Shown here: positions 18,226-27,164 of the stretch, in pieces | Layout of the letters: each line of letters begins with the position of its first letter | How positions within the stretch are numbered: position 1 is the first letter of the stretch | Source: Nibribacter ruber | Lineage (GTDB): Bacteria; Bacteroidota; Bacteroidia; Cytophagales; Hymenobacteraceae | NCBI RefSeq assembly: GCF_009913235.1 | Contig: NZ_CP047897.1 | Location: 186,001 to 250,000 of the forward strand | Direction of reading: 5' to 3' | Length of the DNA: 64,000 bases | Translations under genes and position numbers: made by a program | Notes under the pieces: generated by a model | What the model was told of the DNA's origin: nothing | Seen by the model: only the letters and a program-made list of their open reading frames with translations | Databases searched by the model: none

Positions 18226-19320
18226 TTAGTTTTGCAGATACAGGTAGTGGGTGGGAATGATAAACTGCCGGTCCACCACTAATACTGAAAAGTAGATGCT
18301 GGAGTTGATTGGGTTTGAATGTAGCTTGGCCGTCTTCCAGCCTTTCATAGAAGATAACTGGTCATAGACGTAGGTTTCCAGATTGGTGTCGTTTAAGGAG
18401 GAATAGACATGGACCTTAGAAAGCTGGTTGTTGGCCAAAAGGTCTACTCCAATAATGAGCCATTGGTCCTTTACCGGCGCCGGATAAGCATTCAACTGTT
18501 GCGTGAATGCCGGGTAAAATGACTGTTGTAGATCTTCGTTCTTGTATTGCCACTCCACCACACTCCATCCGGGGCAGTTTAAACTGTTTTCTGTGAGCCT
18601 AAGGTTTTCATTGGGCGAAAATTGGGTTATGCCCACGTAAGCTTTGTCTGTGTAGACTTGTCTGTTAGACTTACCTGAAACGAACCTCCCGTTTTCATAT
18701 ACTTCAAAGTCTCCGGAAGAGGCCCCGTCATACCCTAGATACCATTTGCCGTGCATGAGGCCGTTTTTTACTTCGCCAGAGACGGCAAACGGTGAACAGC
18801 CCAGGTTAGGGTTGAAGAAGTTTCTGTACGTCCCGTTGCCTGCAATTACTTCGGGCTTGCCATTTTGTGCAAAAGATTCAAGGATGTGAGGGTACCCGTT
18901 TACAAAGTCAAGGATTTTCTCTGGCTGTCCGGTTTCATAAAAATAGGCCCACTTTCCGTTCCTGAGGCCAGCTTTGTATTGACCCTGTTCTTTGATGGAG
19001 CCATTGGGGTGATAGAAAGTGGCTTCTCCCTCTAGCCTATTCTGGACCATTGAGGCCTTTAGAGAGACGCCGCCGTTCTTATAAAAATCAGTGAAAGTCC
19101 CTACAACATTGATAATGTCCCGGTCAATCTTGCCAATTCTGTAATAGTCTGCGCAACTTTTATCTGAGATGGTACCCGTACAATTAAAGTACACTTTGAG
19201 GCTGTCTCCTGGCAGGATCTCTAAAAAATTACCTACCGTAAACTGGTTGGGGAGGGGAGCCTGCGCCTTCACTTGAATGCTAAAAACCAGCAACAGCAGC
19301 CCAAGGTATTTCTTTCTCAT
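18226..19320 (-). CDS. Secreted MORN/YwqK-type repeat protein
   Basis: A 364-residue exported protein. The ATG at 19318-19320 gives MRKKYLGLLLLVFSIQVKAQ, a clean Sec signal peptide; a longer reading would put residues before it. The middle (about 90-210) holds MORN-like units such as FYKNGGVSLKA, FYHPNGSIKEQGQYKAGLRNGKW and FYETGQPEKI, as in the toxin-antitoxin YwqK-like antitoxin repeat family. The C-terminal 110 residues resemble a TonB-C-like or unassigned domain (VVEWQYKN..., STVNLETYV-like region). Codon use looks somewhat AT-richer than neighbours. The function is not known. Confidence 0.75.
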   Translation of the reverse strand: MRKKYLGLLLLVFSIQVKAQAPLPNQFTVGNFLEILPGDSLKVYFNCTGTISDKSCADYYRIGKIDRDIINVVGTFTDFYKNGGVSLKASMVQNRLEGEATFYHPNGSIKEQGQYKAGLRNGKWAYFYETGQPEKILDFVNGYPHILESFAQNGKPEVIAGNGTYRNFFNPNLGCSPFAVSGEVKNGLMHGKWYLGYDGASSGDFEVYENGRFVSGKSNRQVYTDKAYVGITQFSPNENLRLTENSLNCPGWSVVEWQYKNEDLQQSFYPAFTQQLNAYPAPVKDQWLIIGVDLLANNQLSKVHVYSSLNDTNLETYVYDQLSSMKGWKTAKLHSNPINSSIYFSVLVVDRQFIIPTHYLYLQN

Positions 19321-19386
19321 AGTCCTTTTATAATCTCTTAACCAGAATAGGATAGTTGCGGGAGCACCATCACTCAACACAGCAAT

Positions 19387-19426
19387 CCGTTTTTGGCCTG
19401 ATTTCCTAAAAATAGCCTAAAAACGG
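19387..19426. repeat. Palindromic repeat copy 7
   Basis: Lies between the ABC-F gene's terminator and the start region of the MORN-repeat gene. The arms are CCGTTTTTGGCC and GCCTAAAAACGG. Confidence 0.85.
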
Positions 19427-19461
19427 AAAAACCTCACCAACATTTACGCCGGTGAGGTTTT
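19427..19461 (-). terminator. Terminator of the ABC-F gene
   Basis: AAAACCTCACC paired with GGTGAGGTTTT, followed on the minus strand by a T-rich run that merges with repeat copy 7. Confidence 0.8.
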
Positions 19462-19467
19462 CATTGA

Positions 19468-21396
19468 CTATTTGAGTTGGTTTTCTAGGGTGTCTACCTG
19501 TTCCATGAGCTGTTCCCAGAGGGTTTGTTCCTTGTCTAGCTGGCCTTTGATTTTGTCAAACTGCTGGGTGGCTTCGTGGAGGGCGTTGGGGTCTGAGTAG
19601 GTGCTAGGCAGGGCTAGTTTGTCTTCACAGCCTTTCAGTTTTTTCTCCAGGTCCTGCACCAAGCCTTCTACCTGTTTCAGTTTTTGGTTAGCTTTTTTTA
19701 ATTCCTGTTCCAGGTTTTGGCGCTGGCTGGGCGTGGCTTGTACTTTGGGCTGGGCTTTGGGAGCAGAGGCTTGTACCTGCACATTGCGTTTAAAGTCACG
19801 CTCGCGCTGTTCCTGCCAGTATTCATACTCATGGTAGGTGCCCGGGTATTCCTTGAGCTCATGGTCTTCAATGTACCAGATCTTGTTGGCCACGTTCTCT
19901 ACGAAGTACCGGTCGTGGGAGATGACCACAAACGTACCTTCATATTGCTGCAGGGCCTGAATGAGGATGTTCACACTCTGCATGTCCAAGTGGTTGGTAG
20001 GCTCATCCAGTAGCAGGAAGTTGGCTTCTGAAATCAATGTCTTAGCCAAAGCCACACGGCTTTTCTCGCCTCCAGATAGGACTTTGATTTTCTTGAAAAC
20101 CGTGTCTCCGGTGAACAGGAAGGAACCCAGAACGCCGCGCAGTTCCATTTCGGTGCGGCGGCTACCGGCCTGTACCATCTCTTGCAGAATCTCGTTTTCT
20201 ACCGTGAGGCTTTCCAACTGGTGCTGGGCGTAGAAGGCCATAATCACGTTGTGGCCCAGCTGGCGGTCTCCCTGAATGGGTTCATCTCCGGAGATGATGC
20301 GCATGAGCGTAGACTTACCTTTACCGTTGGCACCAATGAGGGCAATCTTGTCACCGCGTTCAATGTTCACGCTGGTTTTCTGGAAAATCAGCTTGTCACC
20401 GTAGCTCTTGCTCATGTTCTCCAGGCGAAGGATGTTGCGGCCCGGTTGCACTGTGAACTGGAATTTGAAGTTAACCACAGGTGCATCGCCGGCCACGTCT
20501 TCAATGCGCTCCATCTTGTCCAGGGCCTTCATGCGGCTCTGGGCCTGCTTGGCCTTGGTGGCCTTGGCCTTGAAACGGGCAATGAACTGCTCGGCTTGTT
20601 TTATCTGCTGTTGCTGGTTTTCATAAGCGCCTTTCTGGATTTCGTTTCTGAGCTCTTTCTCTTCCAGGTAGAAGCTGTAGTTACCAGCGTAGACATTCAG
20701 TTTCTGGCCAGACACCTCTACGGTCATGTTGGTGGTCTTGTCCAGGAATTCCCTATCATGGGACACAATTACCACGGCTCCCTCATAACCGGCCAGATAG
20801 GTTTCCAGCCATTTGATGGAAGGTAAGTCCAAGTGGTTGGTAGGCTCATCCAAAAGCAGGAGCGATGGTTTCTGCAAAAGGATCTTGGCCAGCATCACGC
20901 GCATGCGCCAGCCCCCTGAGAAGGTGCGCAGCGGTTGCTGCAATTCCTCGGTGGTGAAGCCCAGACCTTCCAGAATCTCCTCAGCCTTCACTTGTATGTT
21001 GTACCCATCCATGGCTTCAAACTGCTCCTGCAGCCTGGCCAGTTGATCAATGTGCTCGTCTTTGTAATCGGTTTCCATGGCATGCAGCACGGCGTCAATC
21101 TTGTGCTGCACCTGGATGGCCTCCTCAAACGCCTGCATGGCCACCTTCAAGATGCTCTCATGGGTGTCATAAGACAGCAAATCCTGGTTCAGGAAGCCCA
21201 GCGTGGTGTCACGGCTCATCTGGATGCTGCCGCGGTCTGGCTTGTACTCGCCCACCAACAGGCGCAGGAGCGTGGACTTTCCGGTTCCGTTCAAGCCCAC
21301 CAGGCCAATCTGGTCCTTGGGTTTGATGTGCAGGTTGGCGTCTTCGTACAGGGTGCGGCTCCCGAAATGGAAGTCCAGGTTGTTAATGGAAATCAT
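19468..21396 (-). CDS. ABC-F family ATPase (ribosome-associated)
   Basis: Soluble twin-ATPase of 642 residues with no membrane part, like EttA, Uup and YbiT, which act on the ribosome. Start at the ATG at 21394-21396 (MISINNLDFHFG). First domain: Walker A GLNGTGKST and signature RTFSGGWRMR. Inter-domain linker rich in Lys/Gln with ARFKAKATKAKQAQSR. Second domain: GANGKGKST and LSGGEKSRVALA. It ends in a long coiled coil (about 560-642), as in Uup. A perfect -7 box lies upstream. Target and exact subtype are not decidable by eye; antibiotic resistance is not implied. Confidence 0.93.
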   Translation of the reverse strand: MISINNLDFHFGSRTLYEDANLHIKPKDQIGLVGLNGTGKSTLLRLLVGEYKPDRGSIQMSRDTTLGFLNQDLLSYDTHESILKVAMQAFEEAIQVQHKIDAVLHAMETDYKDEHIDQLARLQEQFEAMDGYNIQVKAEEILEGLGFTTEELQQPLRTFSGGWRMRVMLAKILLQKPSLLLLDEPTNHLDLPSIKWLETYLAGYEGAVVIVSHDREFLDKTTNMTVEVSGQKLNVYAGNYSFYLEEKELRNEIQKGAYENQQQQIKQAEQFIARFKAKATKAKQAQSRMKALDKMERIEDVAGDAPVVNFKFQFTVQPGRNILRLENMSKSYGDKLIFQKTSVNIERGDKIALIGANGKGKSTLMRIISGDEPIQGDRQLGHNVIMAFYAQHQLESLTVENEILQEMVQAGSRRTEMELRGVLGSFLFTGDTVFKKIKVLSGGEKSRVALAKTLISEANFLLLDEPTNHLDMQSVNILIQALQQYEGTFVVISHDRYFVENVANKIWYIEDHELKEYPGTYHEYEYWQEQRERDFKRNVQVQASAPKAQPKVQATPSQRQNLEQELKKANQKLKQVEGLVQDLEKKLKGCEDKLALPSTYSDPNALHEATQQFDKIKGQLDKEQTLWEQLMEQVDTLENQLK

Positions 21397-21417
21397 GGAA
21401 CTTAGGCGTATGAGCCG

Positions 21418-21445
21418 CAAAGATACGGAATTTCCGGCTGCCAAA
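21418..21445 (-). promoter_or_regulatory. Candidate promoter of the ABC-F gene
   Basis: On the minus strand, TTTG (21442-21445) and TATCTTTG (21418-21425), with a 16-bp spacer, shorter than the usual 19-21. About 22 bp upstream of the ATG. Confidence 0.4.
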
Positions 21446-21558
21446 TGGGACGCTCTCTTGTATGGGACTTGGCTGAAGAGCTAAGAAACAGCGCAGGGCA
21501 GGAAAAATTATTCCTTCAAAAGAGGTGGTGCCTTGGCAAAGAACTCCTACCTTTTCTT

Positions 21559-21596
21559 TGTTTTTAGCCCATTTCTCAGAAAAGAGGCTAAAAACG
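21559..21596. repeat. Palindromic repeat copy 8
   Basis: Left arm TGTTTTTAGCCC, right arm GGCTAAAAACG. First of two copies in the divergent ABC-F/ligase spacer. Confidence 0.8.
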
Positions 21597-21696
21597 GAAT
21601 AGGGAAGGTTCCAGTGCCGGCCTACCGGAGGTTATTTTTGGCTGAGGCCGCGTGACCACTCTGTAGGCGGAGTACCTGGTAGACAATTAGGGGAAT

Positions 21697-21734
21697 CGTT
21701 TTTGGCTTATTTTCACCAAAACAGACTAAAAACG
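21697..21734. repeat. Palindromic repeat copy 9
   Basis: Second copy in this spacer, ending 13 bp before the ATG of the 2'-5' RNA ligase-like gene, so it would sit in that gene's leader. Confidence 0.8.
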
Positions 21735-21747
21735 TAAACGAGTAACT

Positions 21748-22323
21748 ATGGTAGCAATTGTTTCTTTGTTGGATGCCGAGCATACGCTCCGGATGAACCA
21801 TCTGATTTCACTTTTGGAGCAGGAGTTTGGGTTGAAAGGTGTGCAGACTACGCCAGACCCGCACCTTACCTGGTTAACCGCGAGTGACTCCAGCCTACCC
21901 TACATCAAAGAGGCCATGCTGCATGCCGCCAGCCTGTGCTGCAAACTTCCCATCAAGACCACGGGGCTGGGTATTTTTCCGGGAGAGAAACCGGTGCTTT
22001 ACATTCCGGTCATCCGGACGGCGGTCATTAATCATTTCCAGTGCCATCTGTATGAGGCCATTAGACAGATAAGCCCCGAGGTAGGTCATATTTACCAGCC
22101 TGACTCCTGGCTGCCGCACTTAACGTTGGCTTTGGCAGACACTACGCCCTTGCTGGTGGGCCAGGCGGTTCAATTCCTGAACACGCTCAGTTTCAACTGG
22201 GAAATCAATTTGGACAACCTCTCTCTGCTTACCAAGCACGGCGACAAGTTCCTAAGCGAATGTTCCTTCCCGCTGGAGGAAGCCAAAGAAGAGCCCAGAG
22301 TAAAACTGTTCAGCAAGTACTAG
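21748..22323 (+). CDS. 2'-5' RNA ligase / 2H phosphoesterase-like protein
   Basis: A 191-residue protein of the 2H phosphoesterase superfamily, which handles 2',3'-cyclic or 2'-5' phosphodiester bonds. Two H-x-T motifs are in place: HLT at residues 39-41 and HLT at 124-126, about 85 residues apart as in LigT. No signal peptide. The gene's stop codon interlocks with that of the convergent decarboxylase (shared CTAG at 22320-22323), leaving no room for a terminator between them. The natural substrate is unknown. Confidence 0.85.
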   Translation: MVAIVSLLDAEHTLRMNHLISLLEQEFGLKGVQTTPDPHLTWLTASDSSLPYIKEAMLHAASLCCKLPIKTTGLGIFPGEKPVLYIPVIRTAVINHFQCHLYEAIRQISPEVGHIYQPDSWLPHLTLALADTTPLLVGQAVQFLNTLSFNWEINLDNLSLLTKHGDKFLSECSFPLEEAKEEPRVKLFSKY

Positions 22324-23792
22324 GCCTCTTGCCAGGAAGCCGTAATTTCCTTAGCCTTCTCCTGTAAAATTTCCAGCGCAAGATCTAGGGTAGCCTTGTG
22401 CGTTCTAAAAGACAGAATAGCGAACCTGATCATGAACTGCCCGTCCAGCAGGGTAGAGGACAAGAACACCCGCCCGTCTTTCTGCACCGCCTGAATCAGT
22501 TTTTGGTTAAAGGCATTGGCATCTATGGCAGCTTCTGGCAAATACCTGAAAATAACCACTGACAAGTCTGGCGCTACCGGCACCTCAAACCCTGGCAACC
22601 CCTGCAGTTTCTGATAAGTGTATTGGGCCAACAGTAATTTCTCTTCCAAAGCGCTCCGGAAGGCGGCTACGCCGTGCAATTTCAAGGGAAGCCAGATGCG
22701 CAATCCCCTGAAATGTTTGCTGAGCTCCGGAGAGACATCAGCGGGAGAGACTTCGCCCGTCACGGAGAGCGTGTCCTGCATGTAACTGGCTTGGTAATGA
22801 TGGCTCTCTGTCAACTGCTGTGAATTCTTGATGAGCACCGCCCCAGAACCATATGGAATGAACAGGCCCTTGTGCGGATCCATCACTACGGAGTCTGCGC
22901 GCTCTATGCCCTTTAATTTCTGCTTTCCGGTAGGCGAAAGCGCAAAGAAACCACCGTACGCCGCATCTACATGGTACCAGAGGCCATGCTGCTGGGCAAG
23001 GTCTGCCAGCGCCGCCAGCGGGTCTACGGCGCCCACGTCTGTGGTGCCGGCAGAGGCGATCAGCAGCCAGGGTTTTAAACCCTTTGCCTTGTCTTGTTCA
23101 AGCTGCATTTGCAAGGCTTTTGGGTCCATGCGGTACTGGGCGTCCATGGGCACGTGCCGCAACTGGCATTCGCCTAGGCCAGCAATGCGCAGGGCTTTGT
23201 CCAGGCAATGGTGGGTATGAGAGGTACAATAGATGACACTGTCTGGAATGATGCGACAGGTAATGTTTTGGGCGTCTCGGGCGGTGACCAAGGCAATTAG
23301 ACTAGCAATACTTCCGCCAGAGGTCAGGTTACCGGCCGTGTCCTGCGGAAACCCTATTTCCTGGGCCATCCACCTGATGAGCATGTTCTCCATGCGCACC
23401 GCCCCCGGTGAGGAGTAGAAGATGCCGGCATACCGGTTGGTTACCGCGGCCAGGTAGTCTCCCAGCCCAGAGTAATACAAACTACCCCCCGGAATGTAGC
23501 CCATGTGCCCCCCTGAGGCTGGGTTGATGCCGGGCGTGTCCACCTGCTCCTTTAACAAGCCCAAGGCTTCTTGCACAGGTATGCCTTCTTCCTCAATGGG
23601 ACTCTGCAACAGGCCTGCTCCTTTGTCTGGCGTGTCTACAAAAACGGGCAGTTGGGGCAGGTCTTCCAGAAAAGCTTGGGCGTACTGCTCCACGGCCTGT
23701 TGCACCGGCAAACGGTCTGTAGCGGAGGGTTCCAGAAGAAGAGATTGTTGCTCCAGGTGATGAAGCCGCTGTTCTAAATGCAGAGTGTCCAT
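22320..23792 (-). CDS. PLP-dependent decarboxylase, group II (aromatic/glutamate type)
   Basis: Amino-acid decarboxylase of 490 residues. The ATG at 23790-23792 is chosen over a TTG at 23807. The PLP Lys is Lys308 in VVMDPHKGLF, and HVDAAYGG (274-281) holds the cofactor-binding Asp. TSGGSIASLIAL and SHTHHCLDKA are family motifs. The overall pattern (NPASGGHMGYIPGG, VTNRYAG) fits aromatic-L-amino-acid/aspartate decarboxylase-like enzymes of environmental Bacteroidota. The substrate cannot be fixed from sequence alone. Its end overlaps the convergent 2H phosphoesterase gene by 4 bp. Confidence 0.92.
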   Translation of the reverse strand: MDTLHLEQRLHHLEQQSLLLEPSATDRLPVQQAVEQYAQAFLEDLPQLPVFVDTPDKGAGLLQSPIEEEGIPVQEALGLLKEQVDTPGINPASGGHMGYIPGGSLYYSGLGDYLAAVTNRYAGIFYSSPGAVRMENMLIRWMAQEIGFPQDTAGNLTSGGSIASLIALVTARDAQNITCRIIPDSVIYCTSHTHHCLDKALRIAGLGECQLRHVPMDAQYRMDPKALQMQLEQDKAKGLKPWLLIASAGTTDVGAVDPLAALADLAQQHGLWYHVDAAYGGFFALSPTGKQKLKGIERADSVVMDPHKGLFIPYGSGAVLIKNSQQLTESHHYQASYMQDTLSVTGEVSPADVSPELSKHFRGLRIWLPLKLHGVAAFRSALEEKLLLAQYTYQKLQGLPGFEVPVAPDLSVVIFRYLPEAAIDANAFNQKLIQAVQKDGRVFLSSTLLDGQFMIRFAILSFRTHKATLDLALEILQEKAKEITASWQEA

Positions 23793-23837
23793 GGGTGGGT
23801 TTTTCAACCCCCAAGATACGCAATGGCGCCGTGAATT

Positions 23838-24440
23838 TTAATTATGGTTGTAGGATTCGCGCAGGTAGCCTTGCCTGAACACGCGGTACTGGTCAAAGAT
23901 GGTGCGCACGGCCCGGTTCAGGTACACGGTGCTCTCTGCGTTCTTATCTGCCAGCACGCCAGACGTGTACCCCTGCCAAACCGCGTTTTGCCGCTTCTGG
24001 TCTAATAAGGTTACCATAAGAGTGCCTTGGCTCATGTAGATTTTAATGGGTTTGTACGGGTCTTTTGACTTCACCCCCTCGCCGTTGTCAGCGTTTTCAG
24101 CCAGCCACACGTCAAACTCTTCCTGCTCATAGCCCTTCATGTTGAGGTCATCAAAGAAGATGAAGTAGCTCACCAGCAAGTCGGGCTTCTTTTCAGTGTA
24201 GGTATAGCCCTGAATCTCTAGCCTCTCTCTGATGAACTTGCGCAGGACCTCATAGTTCTTGAGAGTGGCGGTATCCTCGTTAGAAGCATGGGTAATGAAA
24301 TTGAAAGTCTTGTACTTGTTGAACATGCCAGAATAGCTGTAATCTGAGCCATATTTCTGTTTGCCGAAAATCATGCAGCCACTCAGCAACAAGGCCAGCG
24401 GAAGAATCAGAAGAACTTGGATACCGTAGGTTTTTCTCAT
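23838..24440 (-). CDS. DUF4136 domain lipoprotein
   Basis: A 200-residue predicted lipoprotein. The ATG at 24438-24440 gives MRKTYGIQVLLILPLALLLSGC, with the lipobox LLSGC. The rest has the DUF4136 pattern: SYSGMFNKYKTFNF near the start, LLVSYFIFFDD in the middle, YMSQGTLMVTLLDQKRQNAVWQGYTSG near the end, and a C-terminal VRTIFDQYR. Members are periplasmic or outer-membrane lipoproteins of unknown function. A single gene with no partner in this stretch. Confidence 0.88.
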   Translation of the reverse strand: MRKTYGIQVLLILPLALLLSGCMIFGKQKYGSDYSYSGMFNKYKTFNFITHASNEDTATLKNYEVLRKFIRERLEIQGYTYTEKKPDLLVSYFIFFDDLNMKGYEQEEFDVWLAENADNGEGVKSKDPYKPIKIYMSQGTLMVTLLDQKRQNAVWQGYTSGVLADKNAESTVYLNRAVRTIFDQYRVFRQGYLRESYNHN

Positions 24441-24631
24441 CACATTCAGTTTTAAATAAAACTCTATCACTCTTCTACTTACGATGCCCAGCCTTGGAAG
24501 GATTCTACGTGCATATAAGAATATTGAAATGGTGTGAACTAGCTTGAATCAAGGCAATGAACAAGGATTGTGGCGTGGTAGTACCGTAATGTTCAAGCTG
24601 CCAGCCTCCATATTTCATGAGAACCGGGCAT

Positions 24632-24662
24632 AAAAAAAGGAGCGGTGTTTTCCGCTCCTTTT
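24632..24662 (-). terminator. Terminator of the deoxyhypusine-synthase-like gene
   Basis: On the minus strand AAAGGAGCGG, loop, CCGCTCCTTT, then a run of T. It sits about 37 bp after the stop codon of the gene. Confidence 0.85.
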
Positions 24663-24684
24663 CCAAAAAATAGCCTAAAAACGG
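24661..24684. repeat. Half copy of the palindromic repeat
   Basis: Only the centre and right arm (AATAGCCTAAAAACGG) remain; the left arm is replaced by the terminator stem at 24632-24662. Confidence 0.6.
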
Positions 24685-24698
24685 CTCAAAAGATATTC

Positions 24699-25670
24699 TT
24701 AGTAATCTAACACGATGGCGAAAATCAGCGGTGCCACAATGGTAGCATCTGACTCGATTACATACTTAGGTGTGTCTACACCCAGTTTACCCCACGTGAT
24801 TTTCTCGTTCGGCACGGCGCCTGAGTACGAACCATAAGAGGTAGTAGAGTCAGAAATCTGCGCGAAGTAGCCCCACAATGGAACACCCGTACGCTGAAGA
24901 TCCTGATGCAGCATTGGCACCACGCAGATAGGGAAGTCGCCGGCAATACCTCCGCCAATCTGGAAAAAGCCTATGGTGGAGGCATCCGTAGCAGTTTGCG
25001 TGTACCACTCAGCCAACTCCATCATGTACTGGATACCCGTACGCATGGTGTGCACGTTTTTGATGTCGCCAGAAATAACGTGGCCAGTATAGATGTTACC
25101 CAGCGTAGAGTCTTCCCAGCCTGGTACGAAGATAGGAAGGTTCTTCTTGGCCGCTTCCAGCATCCAGCTGTTCTTCGGGTCGATCTGGTAGTATTGCTCC
25201 AACTCGCCTGAGTTCAGGATCTGGTAGAAGAACTGGTGCGGGAAATAGGCTTCGCCGGCTTGATCGGCTTTCTGCCAGTACTTCAAAACCACATGCTCCA
25301 GGCGGCGCATGGCCTCTTCCTCTGGAATACAAGTATCGGTTACGCGGTTCAGGTGACGGTCCAACAGGTCTTGCTCGTCCTGCGGGGTCAAGTCGCGGTA
25401 GTTAGGGATGCGCTCATAGAAGTCATGGGCCACCAGGTTGAAAATGTCTTCCTCCAGGTTGGCTCCGGTACAGGTAATGGCCTGCACTTTGTCCTGACGA
25501 ATCATTTCTGCAAGGATGATGCCCAACTCAGCAGTACTCATGGCACCCGCCAGGGTGATCATCATTTTACCACCGTTGTTCAAGTGGAGTTTGTATCCTT
25601 CAGCGGCGTCAATGACGGCGGCCGCGTTAAAATGCTTGTAATGGTCTTTCAGGAACTGCGTTACCTTCAT
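24699..25670 (-). CDS. Deoxyhypusine synthase-like protein
   Basis: A 323-residue NAD-dependent spermidine-type aminobutyl transferase homologue. The sequence has GGKMMITLAGAMSTAELG and AITCTGANLEED near the N-terminus (NAD fold), and the C-terminal ITWGKLGVD with Lys295, which corresponds to the catalytic Lys of human deoxyhypusine synthase (Lys329 in SWGK). Bacteria have no eIF5A, so a protein target is not expected; bacterial members are thought to act in polyamine metabolism (for example homospermidine formation), but the reaction here is unknown. EF-P, the eIF5A homologue, is encoded 17 kb away. Confidence 0.9.
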   Translation of the reverse strand: MKVTQFLKDHYKHFNAAAVIDAAEGYKLHLNNGGKMMITLAGAMSTAELGIILAEMIRQDKVQAITCTGANLEEDIFNLVAHDFYERIPNYRDLTPQDEQDLLDRHLNRVTDTCIPEEEAMRRLEHVVLKYWQKADQAGEAYFPHQFFYQILNSGELEQYYQIDPKNSWMLEAAKKNLPIFVPGWEDSTLGNIYTGHVISGDIKNVHTMRTGIQYMMELAEWYTQTATDASTIGFFQIGGGIAGDFPICVVPMLHQDLQRTGVPLWGYFAQISDSTTSYGSYSGAVPNEKITWGKLGVDTPKYVIESDATIVAPLIFAIVLDY

Positions 25671-25778
25671 GTCGTTACTGTTCTTTTAAAAAGCGTGTTA
25701 TTACTTAATTTATGGTGCTTTTACGGGTCTTAAGCAGGTATACTGCCGGACCGAAAAGCAAACCGAAATGCCTTCAGG

Positions 25779-26318
25779 TTAGTTCGGTTTTTCAATAATG
25801 AGATTGTGATTGGTATAGATACAGATGTCAGCGGCAATGGTTAAGGCTTCGCGTACCATTTCCTCTGCCGTCAAATGCGGAGCGTGCTTCTTCAAAGCCA
25901 AGGCCGCCGACTGTGCATAGGTACTTCCTGACCCGATAGCCGCAATCTGATGGTCTGGTTCCAGCACATCACCGGTGCCCGAAATAATCAAGAGTTCTTC
26001 TTTGTTGGCGACTACCATCATAGCCTCCAACTTGCGCAGGTACTGGTCTTTGCGCCAGTCTTTCGCCAGTTCAATGGCCGCGCGTTTCATGTTGTTGCCG
26101 TAAGCGTTGAGTTTCTCCTCAAAGCGCTCCAGCAGGGTAAACGCATCTGCGGTGGAACCGGCAAAGCCCGTTACAATTTTGCCATCTTGCAGCACCCGTA
26201 CCTTGCGCACGTTGCTCTTGGCAATGTATTTATCCATGGTGGCCTGCCCATCTGCCCCTAAGGCTACTTCGCCGTTGTGGTAAATGCCTAGCACCGTGGT
26301 AGAACGTATTTTAGCCAT
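25779..26318 (-). CDS. hslV: ATP-dependent protease subunit HslV
   Basis: Threonine peptidase of the HslUV complex, a bacterial proteasome relative. The 179-residue precursor starts MAKIRSTTVLGIYHNG; removal of the first six residues would expose Thr7-Thr8 as in the E. coli enzyme (mature TTIV). GADGQATM, GFAGSTADAFTLLERFE and GSGSTYAQSAA are typical. The ATPase partner gene hslU is not adjacent, unlike in proteobacteria, and must lie elsewhere. The ATG at 26316-26318 is the only sensible start. Confidence 0.96.
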   Translation of the reverse strand: MAKIRSTTVLGIYHNGEVALGADGQATMDKYIAKSNVRKVRVLQDGKIVTGFAGSTADAFTLLERFEEKLNAYGNNMKRAAIELAKDWRKDQYLRKLEAMMVVANKEELLIISGTGDVLEPDHQIAAIGSGSTYAQSAALALKKHAPHLTAEEMVREALTIAADICIYTNHNLIIEKPN

Positions 26319-26447
26319 ATATCTTCTAATTAACTTCTCTTCCGGGACCAGCCGCGAAACTACGACATTCTTTCTGAAATGCCACGCCCGCCTCCATTAC
26401 TGGTGTTTGGTCAGTTGTTAGAAAGGGTATACGCAGGAAATACAAAT

Positions 26448-26485
26448 CGTTTTTGACCTGTTTTTGGGAATTGATGCCAAAAACG
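26448..26485. repeat. Palindromic repeat copy 10
   Basis: Left arm CGTTTTTGACCTG, right arm GCCAAAAACG; the centre is altered (TTTTTGGGAATTGAT). Lies upstream of hslV on the minus-strand side. Confidence 0.75.
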
Positions 26486-27097
26486 GATTTATGTTTAAAT
26501 CCTAAGTGCCATCTTTAATTACGGATTCTCCCCTTTAGGATTACCCAAACGAGAGTTTGAGGTAGCGAGCGCAGCTTTGTAGAGGGGTGTTTACATAAGC
26601 TGGTCAATACCTGGCGCCGTTGTTGGTGTTATCACCAACGACAAACTTTCCGTCTCTGCCACTCAATACCTTACCCCAACTTCTCCTTTCTTACTTTCTG
26701 CTCAGGTTTGTCACTTTTCTCCTTGATGAGAAAAGTAACCAAAAGAATCAAGAAGAAAAGAAACTCGCTGCCGCTCAGACAGCTTTTCTTCGGATTATGC
26801 ACCTGGCTGGCGTGATTCGTTTCATAGTAGACTTATGCCTTTACCGTTTGAAAAGACACTGCTTGCTCCCTGCCCATGCTCCGGGCGCACAGCCAAGGCT
26901 GCCCTGCGCAAGGTCGGTCGGTGGGCTTTGTTGCTTTTGGAGGCGTTGCAATTCCTATATGCGCTTGCGCGGTGAGTTTTGTAGAGACAACGGCACCGCC
27001 TTGTTTCCTGCTCATTGGTTTGCCAGTCTGACCATCTGCCTCTGCTCCAAAGACCTCGTAGTGTCCGAGAGGACCTGCGAGCGTCTGTGCCAAGGAC

Positions 27098-27135
27098 CGC
27101 TTTTAGCCTGATTCCCAGAAAATAGGCCAAAAACG
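27098..27135. repeat. Palindromic repeat copy 11
   Basis: Left arm CGCTTTTAGCCTG, right arm AGGCCAAAAACG. It lies just beyond the pdhC terminator on the minus strand. Confidence 0.8.
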
Positions 27136-27140
27136 AAGAA

Positions 27141-27164
27141 AGCCGCCAGATTTCTCCAGCGGCT
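27141..27164 (-). terminator. Terminator of the pyruvate dehydrogenase E2 gene
   Basis: On the minus strand a 10-bp stem AGCCGCTGGA / TCTGGCGGCT closed by a GAAA tetraloop, then TTTCTTCGTTTTT. The T-rich tail is supplied in part by repeat copy 11. Confidence 0.75.

Noticed and set aside
26620-27130. Open frames of 86-163 residues on both strands between hslV and pdhC
   Set aside because: No domain, no conserved pattern, and both strands are open at once; treated as non-coding or repeat-derived.
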